This document shows, one piece after another, positions 1 to 7,054 of a stretch of DNA of 64,000 nt. This DNA is from an uncultured Alphaproteobacteria bacterium (GTDB lineage: Bacteria; Pseudomonadota; Alphaproteobacteria; Rs-D84). The position numbers and the translations under genes were made by a program. Position 1 is the stretch's first letter, and each line of letters opens with the position of its first letter. Location of the stretch: contig CATOOF010000002.1 in the NCBI GenBank assembly GCA_951801825.1, forward strand, positions 164,441-228,440, read 5' to 3'. The notes beneath the pieces are model-generated. The model was given only the letters and a program-made list of their open reading frames with translations, had not been told where the DNA came from and did no database searches.

Positions 1-10
1 CAAAAAATCA

Positions 11-36
11 GCCGTCGCGGAATGCGGCGGCTTTTC
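11..36 (+). terminator. Intrinsic terminator of a gene left of the window
   Basis: An 8-bp GC-rich stem with one G-T pair (GCCGTCGC / GCGGCGGC) is followed directly by TTTTCTTG. It probably ends a plus-strand gene lying before the window. Confidence 0.6.
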
Positions 37-60
37 TTGTTGTTATGGAATACATGCATA

Positions 61-113
61 TTGTTAGCGCGGCCGTGACGCGGTATTATTTATACTGTCC
101 GGACAGTATAAAT
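61..113 (+). promoter_or_regulatory. Promoter with a 26-bp palindromic operator
   Basis: TTGTTA (61-66), a 17-base spacer and TATTAT (84-89) form a sigma70-like promoter. A perfect 26-bp palindrome, 13 bases per arm centred between 100 and 101 (core ACTGTCCGGACAGT), overlaps the end of the -10 box and the expected transcription start. That position is typical of a repressor operator bound by a dimeric regulator (TetR-like or similar). The regulator itself cannot be named from the sequence. Confidence 0.65.
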
Positions 114-139
114 TAACCCAAAAACAAAAAGGAAAAACT

Positions 140-247
140 ATGTGTAATTGTGATAAAAAACAGTGCAAGAATTGTACAAATGCAATGGGCGAAAAGAAGA
201 ACAAAAACCCGCAGTGCGACAAAAAACCGTCTTGCGAGAGCAAATAA
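140..247 (+). CDS. 35-residue Cys-rich peptide, putative metal or redox protein
   Basis: This short ORF is below the ORF-track cutoff. It starts at ATG 140 with AAAGGAAAAA just upstream and runs 35 codons to TAA. The product has six cysteines (a CxC, a CxxC, and two spaced ones near residues 26 and 32) in a Lys- and Asn-rich background. It has no signal peptide or membrane segment, so it is probably cytoplasmic. Cys spacing of this kind suggests zinc, copper or iron binding, but no known family is recognised. It has its own promoter, a palindromic operator across the start site and a strong terminator, so it looks like an independently regulated single-gene unit. A metallothionein-like or metal-sensing role is inference only. 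Confidence 0.65.
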   Translation: MCNCDKKQCKNCTNAMGEKKNKNPQCDKKPSCESK

Positions 248-256
248 TGCATTCGG

Positions 257-286
257 GCACCGGCAAATATGCCGGTGCTGTTTTTT
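257..286 (+). terminator. Terminator of the Cys-rich peptide gene
   Basis: A perfect 9-bp stem (GCACCGGCA / TGCCGGTGC) with loop AATA is followed by TGTTTTTT ten bases after the small ORF stops. Confidence 0.8.
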
Positions 287-355
287 ATGCTTGCACGAAT
301 CGGACTTTTGTTATTAGTATGCGCGAGACGCACTAAAATCAGAGGAGCTTGTCTT

Positions 356-733
356 ATGATAATTGGCATTGGAATTGATTTGGTGGAATGTGACCGCTTT
401 TTGGACTGGTCGGCATTTAAAAAACAGCGCATATTTACAAAAAAAGAATTGGAATACGCGGATGCAGATAATGCAAATGCAGAACGGCATCTGGCAAATT
501 TCTGGGCCGCGCGCGAGGCATGTTTAAAGGCCCTGGGGACAGGGTTTGGCGAAGATATCGCGTTTTCCGATGTTTCGGTAACGCACAATGACGCGGGGTG
601 TCCTGAATTGTTGATTGCCGGTGGCGCCCGTGCAAAATTAAAAGAGCTGGCCGGGGGTGATGGGCGCGTTCATTTGTCCATCACAGATCAAAATGAATAT
701 TCGGCCGCAATGGTTGTAATAGAAAAAATATAA
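356..733 (+). CDS. acpS: Holo-[acyl-carrier-protein] synthase
   Basis: AcpS transfers the 4'-phosphopantetheine arm of coenzyme A to apo-acyl carrier protein, activating it for fatty acid synthesis in the cytoplasm. The 125-residue product matches the usual family length. It starts with the family-typical MIIGIGIDLVE, holding the magnesium-binding Asp8, and has the second signature around residues 50-61 (AAREACLKALG) with Glu54 and Lys58. The ORF track begins at 269, but ATG 356 is preferred because AGAGGAG lies 9-15 bases upstream and the conserved N-terminus begins there. The gene stands alone between the Cys-rich peptide and a bidirectional terminator shared with adk. Confidence 0.93.
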   Translation: MIIGIGIDLVECDRFLDWSAFKKQRIFTKKELEYADADNANAERHLANFWAAREACLKALGTGFGEDIAFSDVSVTHNDAGCPELLIAGGARAKLKELAGGDGRVHLSITDQNEYSAAMVVIEKI

Positions 734-763
734 AAAATCCCGCCATATGGCGCATATAAAAAT

Positions 764-790
764 ATACCCCGCAACATGCGGGGTATTTTA
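764..790. terminator. Bidirectional terminator between acpS and adk
   Basis: A 10-bp stem (ATACCCCGCA / TGCGGGGTAT) with loop ACA has T-rich tails on both strands, so it can end acpS on the plus strand and adk on the minus strand. Confidence 0.8.
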
Positions 791-1351
791 TTTGGTTTTC
801 TGGGATTCCATTGCCGCCAAAATGCGGGCAAAATTTTCATCAACCGGACCGGTAACATCCACGTCCGAGAATTTTATGCCGCCCGCCGTGCGCAACCATT
901 CGATGGCCGGCATCGTGACGTGCCAGAATGTATCCAGGCGTCGCCGTACCGCCGCCGCATCCGCATCATCGGCACGTCCGCCACCTTCGTTTATGCGCTT
1001 GTTTATGCGCTTTATCATAATTTCTTCCGGGACATCCAGGTACAGGATATGGATTGCAAATTTGTCTGCATAGTTTTTAACCAACCACTGGGCCTGGGGT
1101 AATGTGCGCGGAAAACCGTCAATCAATAAATCTTTGGTATTGGTAATCTTTGAGGCAACCAGCTTGAACAGTTCGGGGTCTGGAACCAGATTTCCCGCGG
1201 CAATCAGTTTCGCTATTGCGGAATCTGCCGGCAGACTGCGAAACATGGCGCCCGTCTCGATATAGTTGTAATCATGCCGTGCACGCAACATTTTAGAAAA
1301 CGTGCCCTTGCCTACGCCTTGGCCGCCCATCAGCACAATCATATCTTTCAT
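788..1351 (-). CDS. adk: Adenylate kinase family nucleoside monophosphate kinase
   Basis: Adenylate kinases convert AMP plus ATP to two ADP. The 187-residue product has an N-terminal P-loop GGQGVGKGT (residues 9-17), the nucleotide-monophosphate-binding YIETGAMFR segment near residue 30 and the family motif LIDGFPRT near residue 76. It is the short form without the zinc-finger LID insert. The P-loop differs from the usual GAPGAGKGT and the usual TGDMLR reads TGAMFR, so substrate preference could differ from a standard Adk. ATG 1351 is chosen over the track start at 1384 because it directly precedes the conserved beta strand and has AAAGG upstream. It lies 51 bases downstream of rpsA and is probably co-transcribed. 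Confidence 0.82.
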   Translation of the reverse strand: MKDMIVLMGGQGVGKGTFSKMLRARHDYNYIETGAMFRSLPADSAIAKLIAAGNLVPDPELFKLVASKITNTKDLLIDGFPRTLPQAQWLVKNYADKFAIHILYLDVPEEIMIKRINKRINEGGGRADDADAAAVRRRLDTFWHVTMPAIEWLRTAGGIKFSDVDVTGPVDENFARILAAMESQKTK

Positions 1352-1402
1352 TGTTGTTTTGCCTTTGGAACTTAAAGGGGGCATATAGTGCCCCCCCTAT
1401 TT

Positions 1403-3091
1403 TTACTTTTTGCTGTTTTCAATCGCAGCGCCCAGAATGTCGCCCAGAACCGAGCCGCTGTCGGCCTGGTTGGCGTATTCTTTGACCGCCTGCTTTTCCA
1501 GCGTTACCTGTAACGCGCGGATAGACAGTTTAACAGTGTTGTTTTCAACGGAAACAACAGATGCCTCTACTGTGTCGCCGACATGGAACTTGTTTGTGTC
1601 CTGTTCGGCCTTTTCACGCGACAGATCTGTGCGGCGGATAACACCGCAGATGTCGTTCGGCAATGCCAAAATCAACTCGTCCGGTGTAACTTCGGAAACT
1701 GTTCCCGAAACAACCGCGCCCTTCTTGATGGCGATAGAGTTGTTGTCCGCACCCTGGGTCAACTGTTTGATACCCAATGTAACGCGCTCTTTTTCCGGAT
1801 TGATATCCAAAATCTTGGCGGTTACTTCCTGGCCGCGAACGAACTTTTTCAGTTCTTCTTCGTCCAGTTTGTTCCAAGACAGGTCGGAAATGTGAACCAT
1901 ACCGTCCAGTTCCGGTGTCAGTGCAACAAACAGACCGAATTCAGTTGTGTTTTTAATCGGGCCTGTTACAACGTCGCCGATATTGTGCGTTTCTGCAAAC
2001 TGTTTCCAAGGATTCGGCTGCAACTGCTTATACCCCAGCGAGATGCGGCGTTTTTCCTGGTCGATGCCCAAAACAACAACGTTTACATCCTGGCCGTTCT
2101 GCAGAACTTTGCTCGGGTGAATGTTCTTGTTTGTCCAAGACAGTTCGGACATGTGAACCAGACCTTCGATATTGTTGCCCAGGTCGATAAATGCACCGTA
2201 ATCGGTCAGAGAAGATACCTTGCCCGAGATTGTGTCGCCAACGTTGAATGCGCGTGACGCGGTGTCCCACGGATCGGCTTCCAGCTGTTTTGCGCCCAAT
2301 GAAATACGATGAGATTCCGGATCGAACTGAATAACCTTAACCTTGATTTTCTGGCCAACATGAACCAGTTCGCGCGGGTGGTTTACGCGCTTCCATGACA
2401 GGTCTGTTACGTGCAGCAAACCGTCAATTCCGCCCAGGTCAACAAACACACCGTAATCTGTGATGTTCTTTACCGTACCTTCAATAACGGCGCCCAGAGT
2501 GATGTTTTTCATCGCTTCTTTCTGTGCGGCCGCAATAGAGTCGGACTGAATCGCGCGACGGGATACAATTGCGTTTGTACGCAGTGCATCCATTTTCAAA
2601 ACGCGGAACTTGTCTTTCAGGCCAATCAGCGATTTTGCATCGCGAACCGGTTTGTGGTCAACCTGAGATGACGGCATGAATGCAAATACGCCGCCCAGGT
2701 CGACTGTAAAGCCGCCACGGACAACGTCGATAATTGTACCCTCTGGGTCGATGCCTTCGGCAACTGTCTTTTCCAGGTCTTTCCATGCCTTTTCCGCACG
2801 TGCCTTTGTATAGGACAGAACCGCTGTACCTTCGCGGGATTCATAACGTTCTACGAATACGTCGATGATATCGCCAACGGACGGGACAGATGCACCGAAT
2901 TCCTTCAACGGAACGCGGCCTTCTGATTTCAGGCCAACGTCAACCATTGCGAAATCGCCGCGAATGTCTTTGACTGTACCCTTGGTTGCGTATCCCTGCA
3001 GCGTTTCCTGTGTGCCATAGTTCGCATCGAACATTTTAACAAAATCTTCGCCGGACAGGGGGTTAAATAAATCTTTGGATAAATCTTTCAT
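1403..3091 (-). CDS. rpsA: 30S ribosomal protein S1
   Basis: S1 binds mRNA and helps load structured or weak-SD messages onto the 30S subunit. The 562-residue product is built from about six S1 OB-fold repeats. The two most canonical carry GxVxxITDYGVFVDLGGIDGLLH-like and TDYGAFIDLGNNIEGLVH-like cores, and the first two and the last are more divergent, as expected for the family. The track ORF has 62 extra residues. ATG 3091 is preferred because MKDLSKDLF starts the family-like N-terminus and a promoter lies about 105 bases upstream. No clear Shine-Dalgarno precedes it, a known feature of self-regulated rpsA genes. The adk gene follows. Confidence 0.96.
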   Translation of the reverse strand: MKDLSKDLFNPLSGEDFVKMFDANYGTQETLQGYATKGTVKDIRGDFAMVDVGLKSEGRVPLKEFGASVPSVGDIIDVFVERYESREGTAVLSYTKARAEKAWKDLEKTVAEGIDPEGTIIDVVRGGFTVDLGGVFAFMPSSQVDHKPVRDAKSLIGLKDKFRVLKMDALRTNAIVSRRAIQSDSIAAAQKEAMKNITLGAVIEGTVKNITDYGVFVDLGGIDGLLHVTDLSWKRVNHPRELVHVGQKIKVKVIQFDPESHRISLGAKQLEADPWDTASRAFNVGDTISGKVSSLTDYGAFIDLGNNIEGLVHMSELSWTNKNIHPSKVLQNGQDVNVVVLGIDQEKRRISLGYKQLQPNPWKQFAETHNIGDVVTGPIKNTTEFGLFVALTPELDGMVHISDLSWNKLDEEELKKFVRGQEVTAKILDINPEKERVTLGIKQLTQGADNNSIAIKKGAVVSGTVSEVTPDELILALPNDICGVIRRTDLSREKAEQDTNKFHVGDTVEASVVSVENNTVKLSIRALQVTLEKQAVKEYANQADSGSVLGDILGAAIENSKK

Positions 3092-3196
3092 AGATGAAAT
3101 GTTATACAAAGTTTGCCATCGCCAGTAATTATTGAAACAGCGAGGTCTTGTGGGGTTAATCGGATTGATTTTGCGCCCACCCGCAAAATCTGACTG

Positions 3197-3225
3197 ATTA
3201 TACGACGCTTTTCTATGAAAATCAA
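3197..3225 (-). promoter_or_regulatory. Promoter of rpsA
   Basis: Reading the minus strand, TTGATT, a 17-base spacer and TATAAT give a good sigma70-like promoter, with a 5' leader of about 100 bases before the rpsA start. Confidence 0.6.
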
Positions 3226-3338
3226 GGCTTTTGTTGACAATAGATGACGTGGTGTCGTGCTTTTCCATCATATCCAATTCGTTATTTTGTTATTAAAAAG
3301 TATCTGTTTTTATACTTTTTGTTTGGACATAATAAGTG

Positions 3339-3366
3339 TTGACAAAATAATATTTTGTGATATATT
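3339..3366 (+). promoter_or_regulatory. Promoter of the 3410 gene
   Basis: TTGACA, a 16-base spacer and TATATT precede the next plus-strand gene by about 40 bases. Confidence 0.65.
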
Positions 3367-3409
3367 TAATTTGTCAACGGCATTTTTGCCAAATATAAGG
3401 ATATAAATT

Positions 3410-3853
3410 ATGAGCACGGCAAAGAATATAGCAAAATCAATTTTAATCAGCGGCGTTGCCGTACCTGTTTTAGGGGTTATGTCGCATTGTATGCCGGGCA
3501 AAGGTATGTATATGTTGGATGATGCATCATTGTCGCATCGGTTTGAATGTGCATACAGTTTGAACCCAAATCCAGCACATAAAACATATGTATCATATGA
3601 ATTTAGAAACGCGGACTATTATGACGCCCAGGACGGCATACCTCAACCGCTGACCGACGAGGGTTATGTCGCCGATAGGGGCTGGGTTGAACCGGGCGAT
3701 CCGTATGATAAATTATGCTGTGAGGAAGATTATGCGGCAAACCCTGCCCTGATATATCCGTTGCACGCATTGGTGGCGATTGGGGCATACGCCCGCCTGC
3801 GTCGCAGGGAAAAAGAAATGAAACAGCATGACCCGGTTCGGCGTCAGCGCTAA
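3410..3853 (+). CDS. Hypothetical protein with N-terminal hydrophobic segment
   Basis: The 147-residue product is not recognised. Residues about 10-27 form a hydrophobic stretch that could be an uncleaved signal or membrane anchor. It is followed by a Tyr- and Asp-rich acidic central region, a CC pair near residue 104, a short second hydrophobic stretch (ALIYPLHALVAIGAYA) and a very basic tail (RLRRREKEMK). ATG 3410 is supported by AAGG nine bases upstream and a promoter at 3339. A bidirectional terminator follows, so it is a single-gene transcript. It is probably an inner-membrane protein with a cytoplasmic basic tail, but no function can be inferred. Confidence 0.7.
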   Translation: MSTAKNIAKSILISGVAVPVLGVMSHCMPGKGMYMLDDASLSHRFECAYSLNPNPAHKTYVSYEFRNADYYDAQDGIPQPLTDEGYVADRGWVEPGDPYDKLCCEEDYAANPALIYPLHALVAIGAYARLRRREKEMKQHDPVRRQR

Positions 3854-3871
3854 AACAATTAAATAAAAAAA

Positions 3872-3896
3872 GACCCGCTATTGCGGGCTTTTTTTA
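3872..3896. terminator. Bidirectional terminator
   Basis: CCCGC / GCGGG stem with loop TATT, an eight-T run on the plus side and an A-run on the other side, so it serves both the 3410 gene and the SlyB-like gene. Confidence 0.75.
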
Positions 3897-4352
3897 TTAT
3901 CGCGGAATTATTCGCGCGCGGTCACCGTAATCGGCATCTAATACATATACGGGCTGACCCACCTTGAATACTGTATCGGCGCCCTGGGTAAGTGTCACCG
4001 CTTTGCCGGAATCTAGTTTTACAATATATTCATAACCGTTTTGTGCAGACAGGCCCTCTTGGGCTTTTGCCCCCAGCGCGCCGCCCAGAACTGCGCCGCC
4101 AACGGCACCGATGATGTTAACCGCGCTGTTGCCGCCAATCATAGAACCGGCGGCCCCGCCCGCAATTCCGCCGGCCAGTGAACCGACACCACCGTTTTGG
4201 GTTGCGATACGCACCTGGCGGACGTTTATAATCACGCCTTCTTGGACAGAATTAACCTTGCCGGTGGCGGATGTTTGATAGCTGTTTGTATTTAAATTTG
4301 CGGTACACGCCGTCAGGGCCGCCGCCATGCAAATCGCTATAAATTTCTTCAT
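3897..4352 (-). CDS. SlyB-like outer-membrane lipoprotein with glycine-zipper domain
   Basis: The 151-residue product begins with a lipoprotein signal peptide ending in the lipobox LTAC (Cys16). It then has a segment like the SlyB / PcpA / 17-kDa surface-antigen family: a VNSVQEG strand, then a Gly-zipper two-helix hairpin (GGIAGGAAGSMIGG ... GAVGGAVLGGALGAKAQEG) at about residues 60-98. The C-terminal domain (YEYIVKLDSGKAVTLTQG ... PVYVL) is the usual SlyB beta domain. Family members sit in the outer membrane and help stabilise it under stress. The start has AAGGAGAAAAAT directly upstream and a clear promoter 25 bases further. Single-gene unit. Confidence 0.85.
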   Translation of the reverse strand: MKKFIAICMAAALTACTANLNTNSYQTSATGKVNSVQEGVIINVRQVRIATQNGGVGSLAGGIAGGAAGSMIGGNSAVNIIGAVGGAVLGGALGAKAQEGLSAQNGYEYIVKLDSGKAVTLTQGADTVFKVGQPVYVLDADYGDRARIIPR

Positions 4353-4378
4353 ATTTTTCTCCTTGGATTACAATTTTA

Positions 4379-4407
4379 AGTATATCTTTTGTGTCTGTTT
4401 TTTGCAA
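4379..4407 (-). promoter_or_regulatory. Promoter of the SlyB-like gene
   Basis: On the minus strand TTGCAA, a 17-base spacer and TATACT precede the gene by about 26 bases. Confidence 0.65.
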
Positions 4408-4431
4408 GTTGTGTAAAAAGGATTTTTTATA

Positions 4432-4460
4432 TTGTATTTATTGATGCAATGCTGTATAAT
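4432..4460 (+). promoter_or_regulatory. Promoter of the candidate ncRNA
   Basis: TTGTAT, a 17-base spacer and a perfect TATAAT. Transcription would start near 4468, about 275 bases before the next start codon. Confidence 0.65.
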
Positions 4461-4467
4461 TCCGTAC

Positions 4468-4711
4468 GAATCCAAAGGGATATTGGGTTCGGGGTCGTAA
4501 GAAAGCCCATAATCAAGGCAGTCGAGATTTCGGCTGTATCCGCAGTACAATTGCGGCGCATTTGCGCCTTTTATTGTATTTGCCCCGATTGTTATTCGGT
4601 CGGGGGGCCGTCGGTTATACCACAGGGCGCATTTGCGCCCAAAAACCGTCGGGGTCATTTCTTTGATTATGATTTTCTTAACTCCCCGACCGCCATTTTT
4701 TGGCGGTTTTG
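4468..4711 (+). ncRNA. Candidate structured ncRNA of about 240 nt, family not recognised
   Basis: This otherwise non-coding stretch has a promoter at its left end and a terminator-like hairpin at its right end. Its ends pair with each other: CGGGG (4490-4494) with CCCCG (4684-4688), TAAGAA (4498-4503) with TTCTTA (4675-4680), and ATAATCAA with TTTGATTAT further in. Inside the closing helix lie hairpins at about 4519-4536 (CAGTCGA / TCGGCTG), 4540-4556 (CCGCA / TGCGG), 4555-4568 (GGCGCATTTGCGCC), 4582-4605 (CCCCGA / TCGGGG) and 4625-4640 (GGGCGCATTTGCGCCC). This multi-branched fold does not carry the conserved boxes of RNase P, SRP RNA or tmRNA, and 6S RNA could not be confirmed. It may be a free RNA or a leader of the secreted Cys-rich gene downstream. 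Confidence 0.5.
4689..4711 (+). terminator. Terminator or attenuator hairpin
   Basis: ACCGCCA / TGGCGGT stem with a five-T loop followed by TTTTGTGTTTT. It ends the candidate ncRNA or attenuates transcription into the 4744 gene. Confidence 0.65.
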
Positions 4712-4743
4712 TGTTTTATAAAAAAAGCAAGGGGGCAGAAATC

Positions 4744-5238
4744 GTGAAAAAAGGTAAAATATTGGCAGTGGCGGTCTGTCTGGTGTTGCCGGATGCTGTA
4801 TTTGCAGCGAAGAACTGCTGTGGGGGTGCGTCAGTGCCCGTTGGTTCCAATCCCACATATGATTCAAGTTGTACATCGTCAGTCAGTGGCTCGCTAATGG
4901 ACAACAAGGGGTGCTGTGCAGAATACCGCACAACGACAACATCAAACGGTATGATAACTGTGAAGACGTGTTCAGAGAAAGCAACGTATAATTCGGCCAC
5001 AAATACCGTCAGCGCACAGTGTACTTGTGTTACGACAAGTGAATGCGATGTTGGGTATTACCAAATATCTTCGTTGCGGCTAGAATGTACGCGATGCCCG
5101 TCTGATGGTGGTACATATGGCACAACCGGCGGCACGGGTGCAACGTCGGCCGCCGAATGTTATATTCCATCCGGTACGGCGTTTAGCGATAGTGGTGGCC
5201 GAGGGGCGTATAACAGCAATTGTTATTATTCAATTTAA
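4744..5238 (+). CDS. Secreted Cys-rich protein
   Basis: The preferred start is GTG 4744, with AAGGGGG seven bases upstream. The longer track ORF from 4633 would read through the ncRNA terminator. The 164-residue product opens with a signal peptide (VKKGKILAVAVCLVLPDAVFA) and is rich in Cys, Thr, Ser and Gly. A Cys-rich module near residues 95-140 (CDVGYYQISS ... CTRCPSDGGTYGTTGG) has the GYY...C..CP pattern seen many times in the giant protein at 18243, so both probably belong to the same lineage-specific secreted family. The mature protein has an even spread of cysteines that would form disulfides in the periplasm or outside the cell. Function unknown. Confidence 0.7.
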   Translation: MKKGKILAVAVCLVLPDAVFAAKNCCGGASVPVGSNPTYDSSCTSSVSGSLMDNKGCCAEYRTTTTSNGMITVKTCSEKATYNSATNTVSAQCTCVTTSECDVGYYQISSLRLECTRCPSDGGTYGTTGGTGATSAAECYIPSGTAFSDSGGRGAYNSNCYYSI

Positions 5239-5239
5239 A

Positions 5240-5270
5240 AACACCCGCCAATCGGCGGGTGTTGTTTTTT
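5240..5270. terminator. Bidirectional terminator before tig
   Basis: A 10-bp stem (AACACCCGCC / GGCGGGTGTT) with loop AATC, followed by GTTTTTT on the plus strand and TTTTT on the minus strand. Confidence 0.85.
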
Positions 5271-5276
5271 CGTGAT

Positions 5277-6581
5277 TTAGGCCTGCTTGAACAGTTCTTC
5301 GGCCTTGACCTTTTTTTCTTTGGTTTTGACGCCGGCCAGCATTGCATCCAATGCCTTGCGTTCAAATATCATGCCGCGCAACATTGCCAATGCGTTCTGG
5401 TTTTTGTTATAGAATTCAAAAACCTGCTGGGGGTTGGGATAGCGTGCCGCTTCGGCCCATACGGCCTGTTGCAGGTCTTCGCGTGTGACCTCAACTTTAT
5501 TCTGGGTGCCCCATTCCGCCAAAATCAAGCCCAGCTTTACACGGCGTTCGGCCTCTTTGCGCTCTTTTTTCTCGTCCCATTTATGATCGTCGGATTTGCA
5601 GTGGCCGTCACAATGCGCATGTGCGCGTTCGTGTTCTGATTTTGCCATTTCGAATTCCTGGGATACAAGTGTTTCCGGTACGTCCAATTTTATCTTGTCC
5701 GCCAGAATGTCCAGCAATTCGCTGCGCATTTCGCGCTGTGCCGCCTCTGTGTACTGATCTTTTAAAATATTTTCAATGTGTGTGCGCAGTGCGGCGACAG
5801 ATTCCTGGCCAACTGTTTTGGCCAGCTCATCGTTCAGCTCTGGCAGAATATGTTTGCGGATTTCGTGAATTTCAACCTCAAACCGGGCATCCTTGCCGGC
5901 CAGATTTTCCGCATGATATTCTTTTGGGAATTTAACATTTACATCAAATTTGTCGCCTGTTTTATGCCCGATAATCTGATCTTCGAAACCCGGGATAAAC
6001 GCGCCAGAACCTAAAATCAGATGATGCTTTTTTGCTTCGCCGCCTTCGAATGCCTCTTTGCCGACAAATCCTTTAAAGTCAATAACTGCGACGTCGCCGT
6101 CTGCGGCTTTGTACTTTTCATCCTGTTTTTCGGCCGTACTGCGGTTTTTGCGAATGTTTTCCAGCGATTTTTCAATTTCTGCCGGGTCGACATCGGTCAC
6201 TTTTTTTGTAACAGTGAACTTTTCCAGGTCAATCGTCGGCAGTGTCGGCAGAATATCAAATTCCAGGCTGTATTCGGCATCTTTGCCAATTTCCCAACCC
6301 GCCAAGTCTGCCTTTGGGGCGCCGGCCAGACGAATTTTCTTGGATGCGACGTATTCGTTTAAATCCTTGTTCATCAGCTTGTCAATTGCCTCGCCGTATG
6401 CGGATGCACCAAATTTTTGGCGCAGAACCGACAGCGGAATATGGCCCGGACGAAATCCCGGCATTTTAGCCTTTTTTCCGTATTCTGTTAAAATTTCATC
6501 CGACGCCGCCTGCAGGTCGGCCGCCGATATAACACCTGTAACGGAATAATGCAAATCTTTGATTTTTTCTTTTTTGAACAT
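5277..6581 (-). CDS. tig: Trigger factor (ribosome-associated chaperone, peptidyl-prolyl isomerase)
   Basis: Trigger factor binds L23 at the ribosome exit tunnel and folds nascent chains. The 434-residue product has the N-terminal ribosome-binding domain with the signature GFRPGHIP near residue 42, a central FKBP-type domain with DFKGFVGKEAF and GSGAFIPGFEDQIIG near residues 150-190, and the alpha-helical C-terminal chaperone domain. A His-, Cys- and Lys-rich stretch (HAHCDGHCKSDDHKW) in the C-terminal half could bind metal, as reported for some family members. ATG 6581 replaces the track start because AGGGG precedes it and MFKKEKIKD fits the family. Monocistronic with its own promoter. Confidence 0.95.
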   Translation of the reverse strand: MFKKEKIKDLHYSVTGVISAADLQAASDEILTEYGKKAKMPGFRPGHIPLSVLRQKFGASAYGEAIDKLMNKDLNEYVASKKIRLAGAPKADLAGWEIGKDAEYSLEFDILPTLPTIDLEKFTVTKKVTDVDPAEIEKSLENIRKNRSTAEKQDEKYKAADGDVAVIDFKGFVGKEAFEGGEAKKHHLILGSGAFIPGFEDQIIGHKTGDKFDVNVKFPKEYHAENLAGKDARFEVEIHEIRKHILPELNDELAKTVGQESVAALRTHIENILKDQYTEAAQREMRSELLDILADKIKLDVPETLVSQEFEMAKSEHERAHAHCDGHCKSDDHKWDEKKERKEAERRVKLGLILAEWGTQNKVEVTREDLQQAVWAEAARYPNPQQVFEFYNKNQNALAMLRGMIFERKALDAMLAGVKTKEKKVKAEELFKQA

Positions 6582-6617
6582 ATTTTTTCCCCTAAAGAAC
6601 AGTGAAATTGCCCCGTG

Positions 6618-6645
6618 ATTATACACGCTTTTTTTATAAACGCAA
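6618..6645 (-). promoter_or_regulatory. Promoter of tig
   Basis: TTGCGT, a 16-base spacer and TATAAT on the minus strand, about 35 bases before the tig start. Confidence 0.6.
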
Positions 6646-6665
6646 GCATGATAATTCGCTTTTTA

Positions 6666-6694
6666 TTGACTTTATTACATCGCGGGGTTAAAGT
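6666..6694 (+). promoter_or_regulatory. Promoter of the 6721 gene
   Basis: TTGACT, a 17-base spacer and TAAAGT; transcription would start near 6701, which rules out the GTG at 6700 as a start codon. Confidence 0.5.
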
Positions 6695-6720
6695 TTATTG
6701 TGATTAAAAAGGATATGAAA

Positions 6721-6957
6721 GTGAACAAGAAAGATGACATTAATTTTCAATTAAAGGCCTATACATTTGGGCAGACATTGGCAACGGCCGGCCTGATAGG
6801 TTTGGTGTTGGCTGCAAAATTGTTGGGGATGGGCCGAACAGATAATCCTGAAAAAGTTCAAGACCCCCAGGTTAAGACCAGTGCCGCCGTTGATTCTGCA
6901 AATGTTGTTCGGATGCATGTTTTGGATAGCGTACACAATACGCGCCGCGTACGTTAA
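6721..6957 (+). CDS. Small single-span membrane protein, hypothetical
   Basis: The track ORF opens at GTG 6700, but AAAAAGG at 6706-6712 is placed correctly for GTG 6721 and too close to ATG 6715, so 6721 is chosen. The 78-residue product has a polar N-terminus, one hydrophobic segment (about residues 20-38, TLATAGLIGLVLAAKLLGM) and a short soluble tail. Nothing in it is recognised. It lies between divergent tig and convergent rpsI with its own weak promoter. Its small size and lack of homology make it the least certain of the coding calls in this part. Confidence 0.5.
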   Translation: MNKKDDINFQLKAYTFGQTLATAGLIGLVLAAKLLGMGRTDNPEKVQDPQVKTSAAVDSANVVRMHVLDSVHNTRRVR

Positions 6958-6999
6958 TAAAAAACAACACGTTTTTATGTGTTTGTAATTTTCGTTTGA

Positions 7000-7031
7000 T
7001 AAAAAACAAGACCCGCATAATGCGGGTCTTG
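7000..7031 (-). terminator. Terminator of rplM-rpsI
   Basis: An 11-bp stem (CAAGACCCGCA / TGCGGGTCTTG) with loop TAA; on the minus strand it runs into TTTTTT. It may also slow plus-strand transcription. Confidence 0.85.
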
Positions 7032-7054
7032 TTGTGTCGTGCAAACGCATAATA

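Noticed and set aside
64-588. 174-residue minus-strand ORF
   Set aside because: Antisense to the Cys-rich peptide, a terminator and acpS; low-complexity translation and no support.
4633-4743. N-terminal 37 residues of the 4633 ORF
   Set aside because: They span the terminator-like hairpin and have no ribosome site; GTG 4744 with AAGGGGG begins a proper signal peptide.
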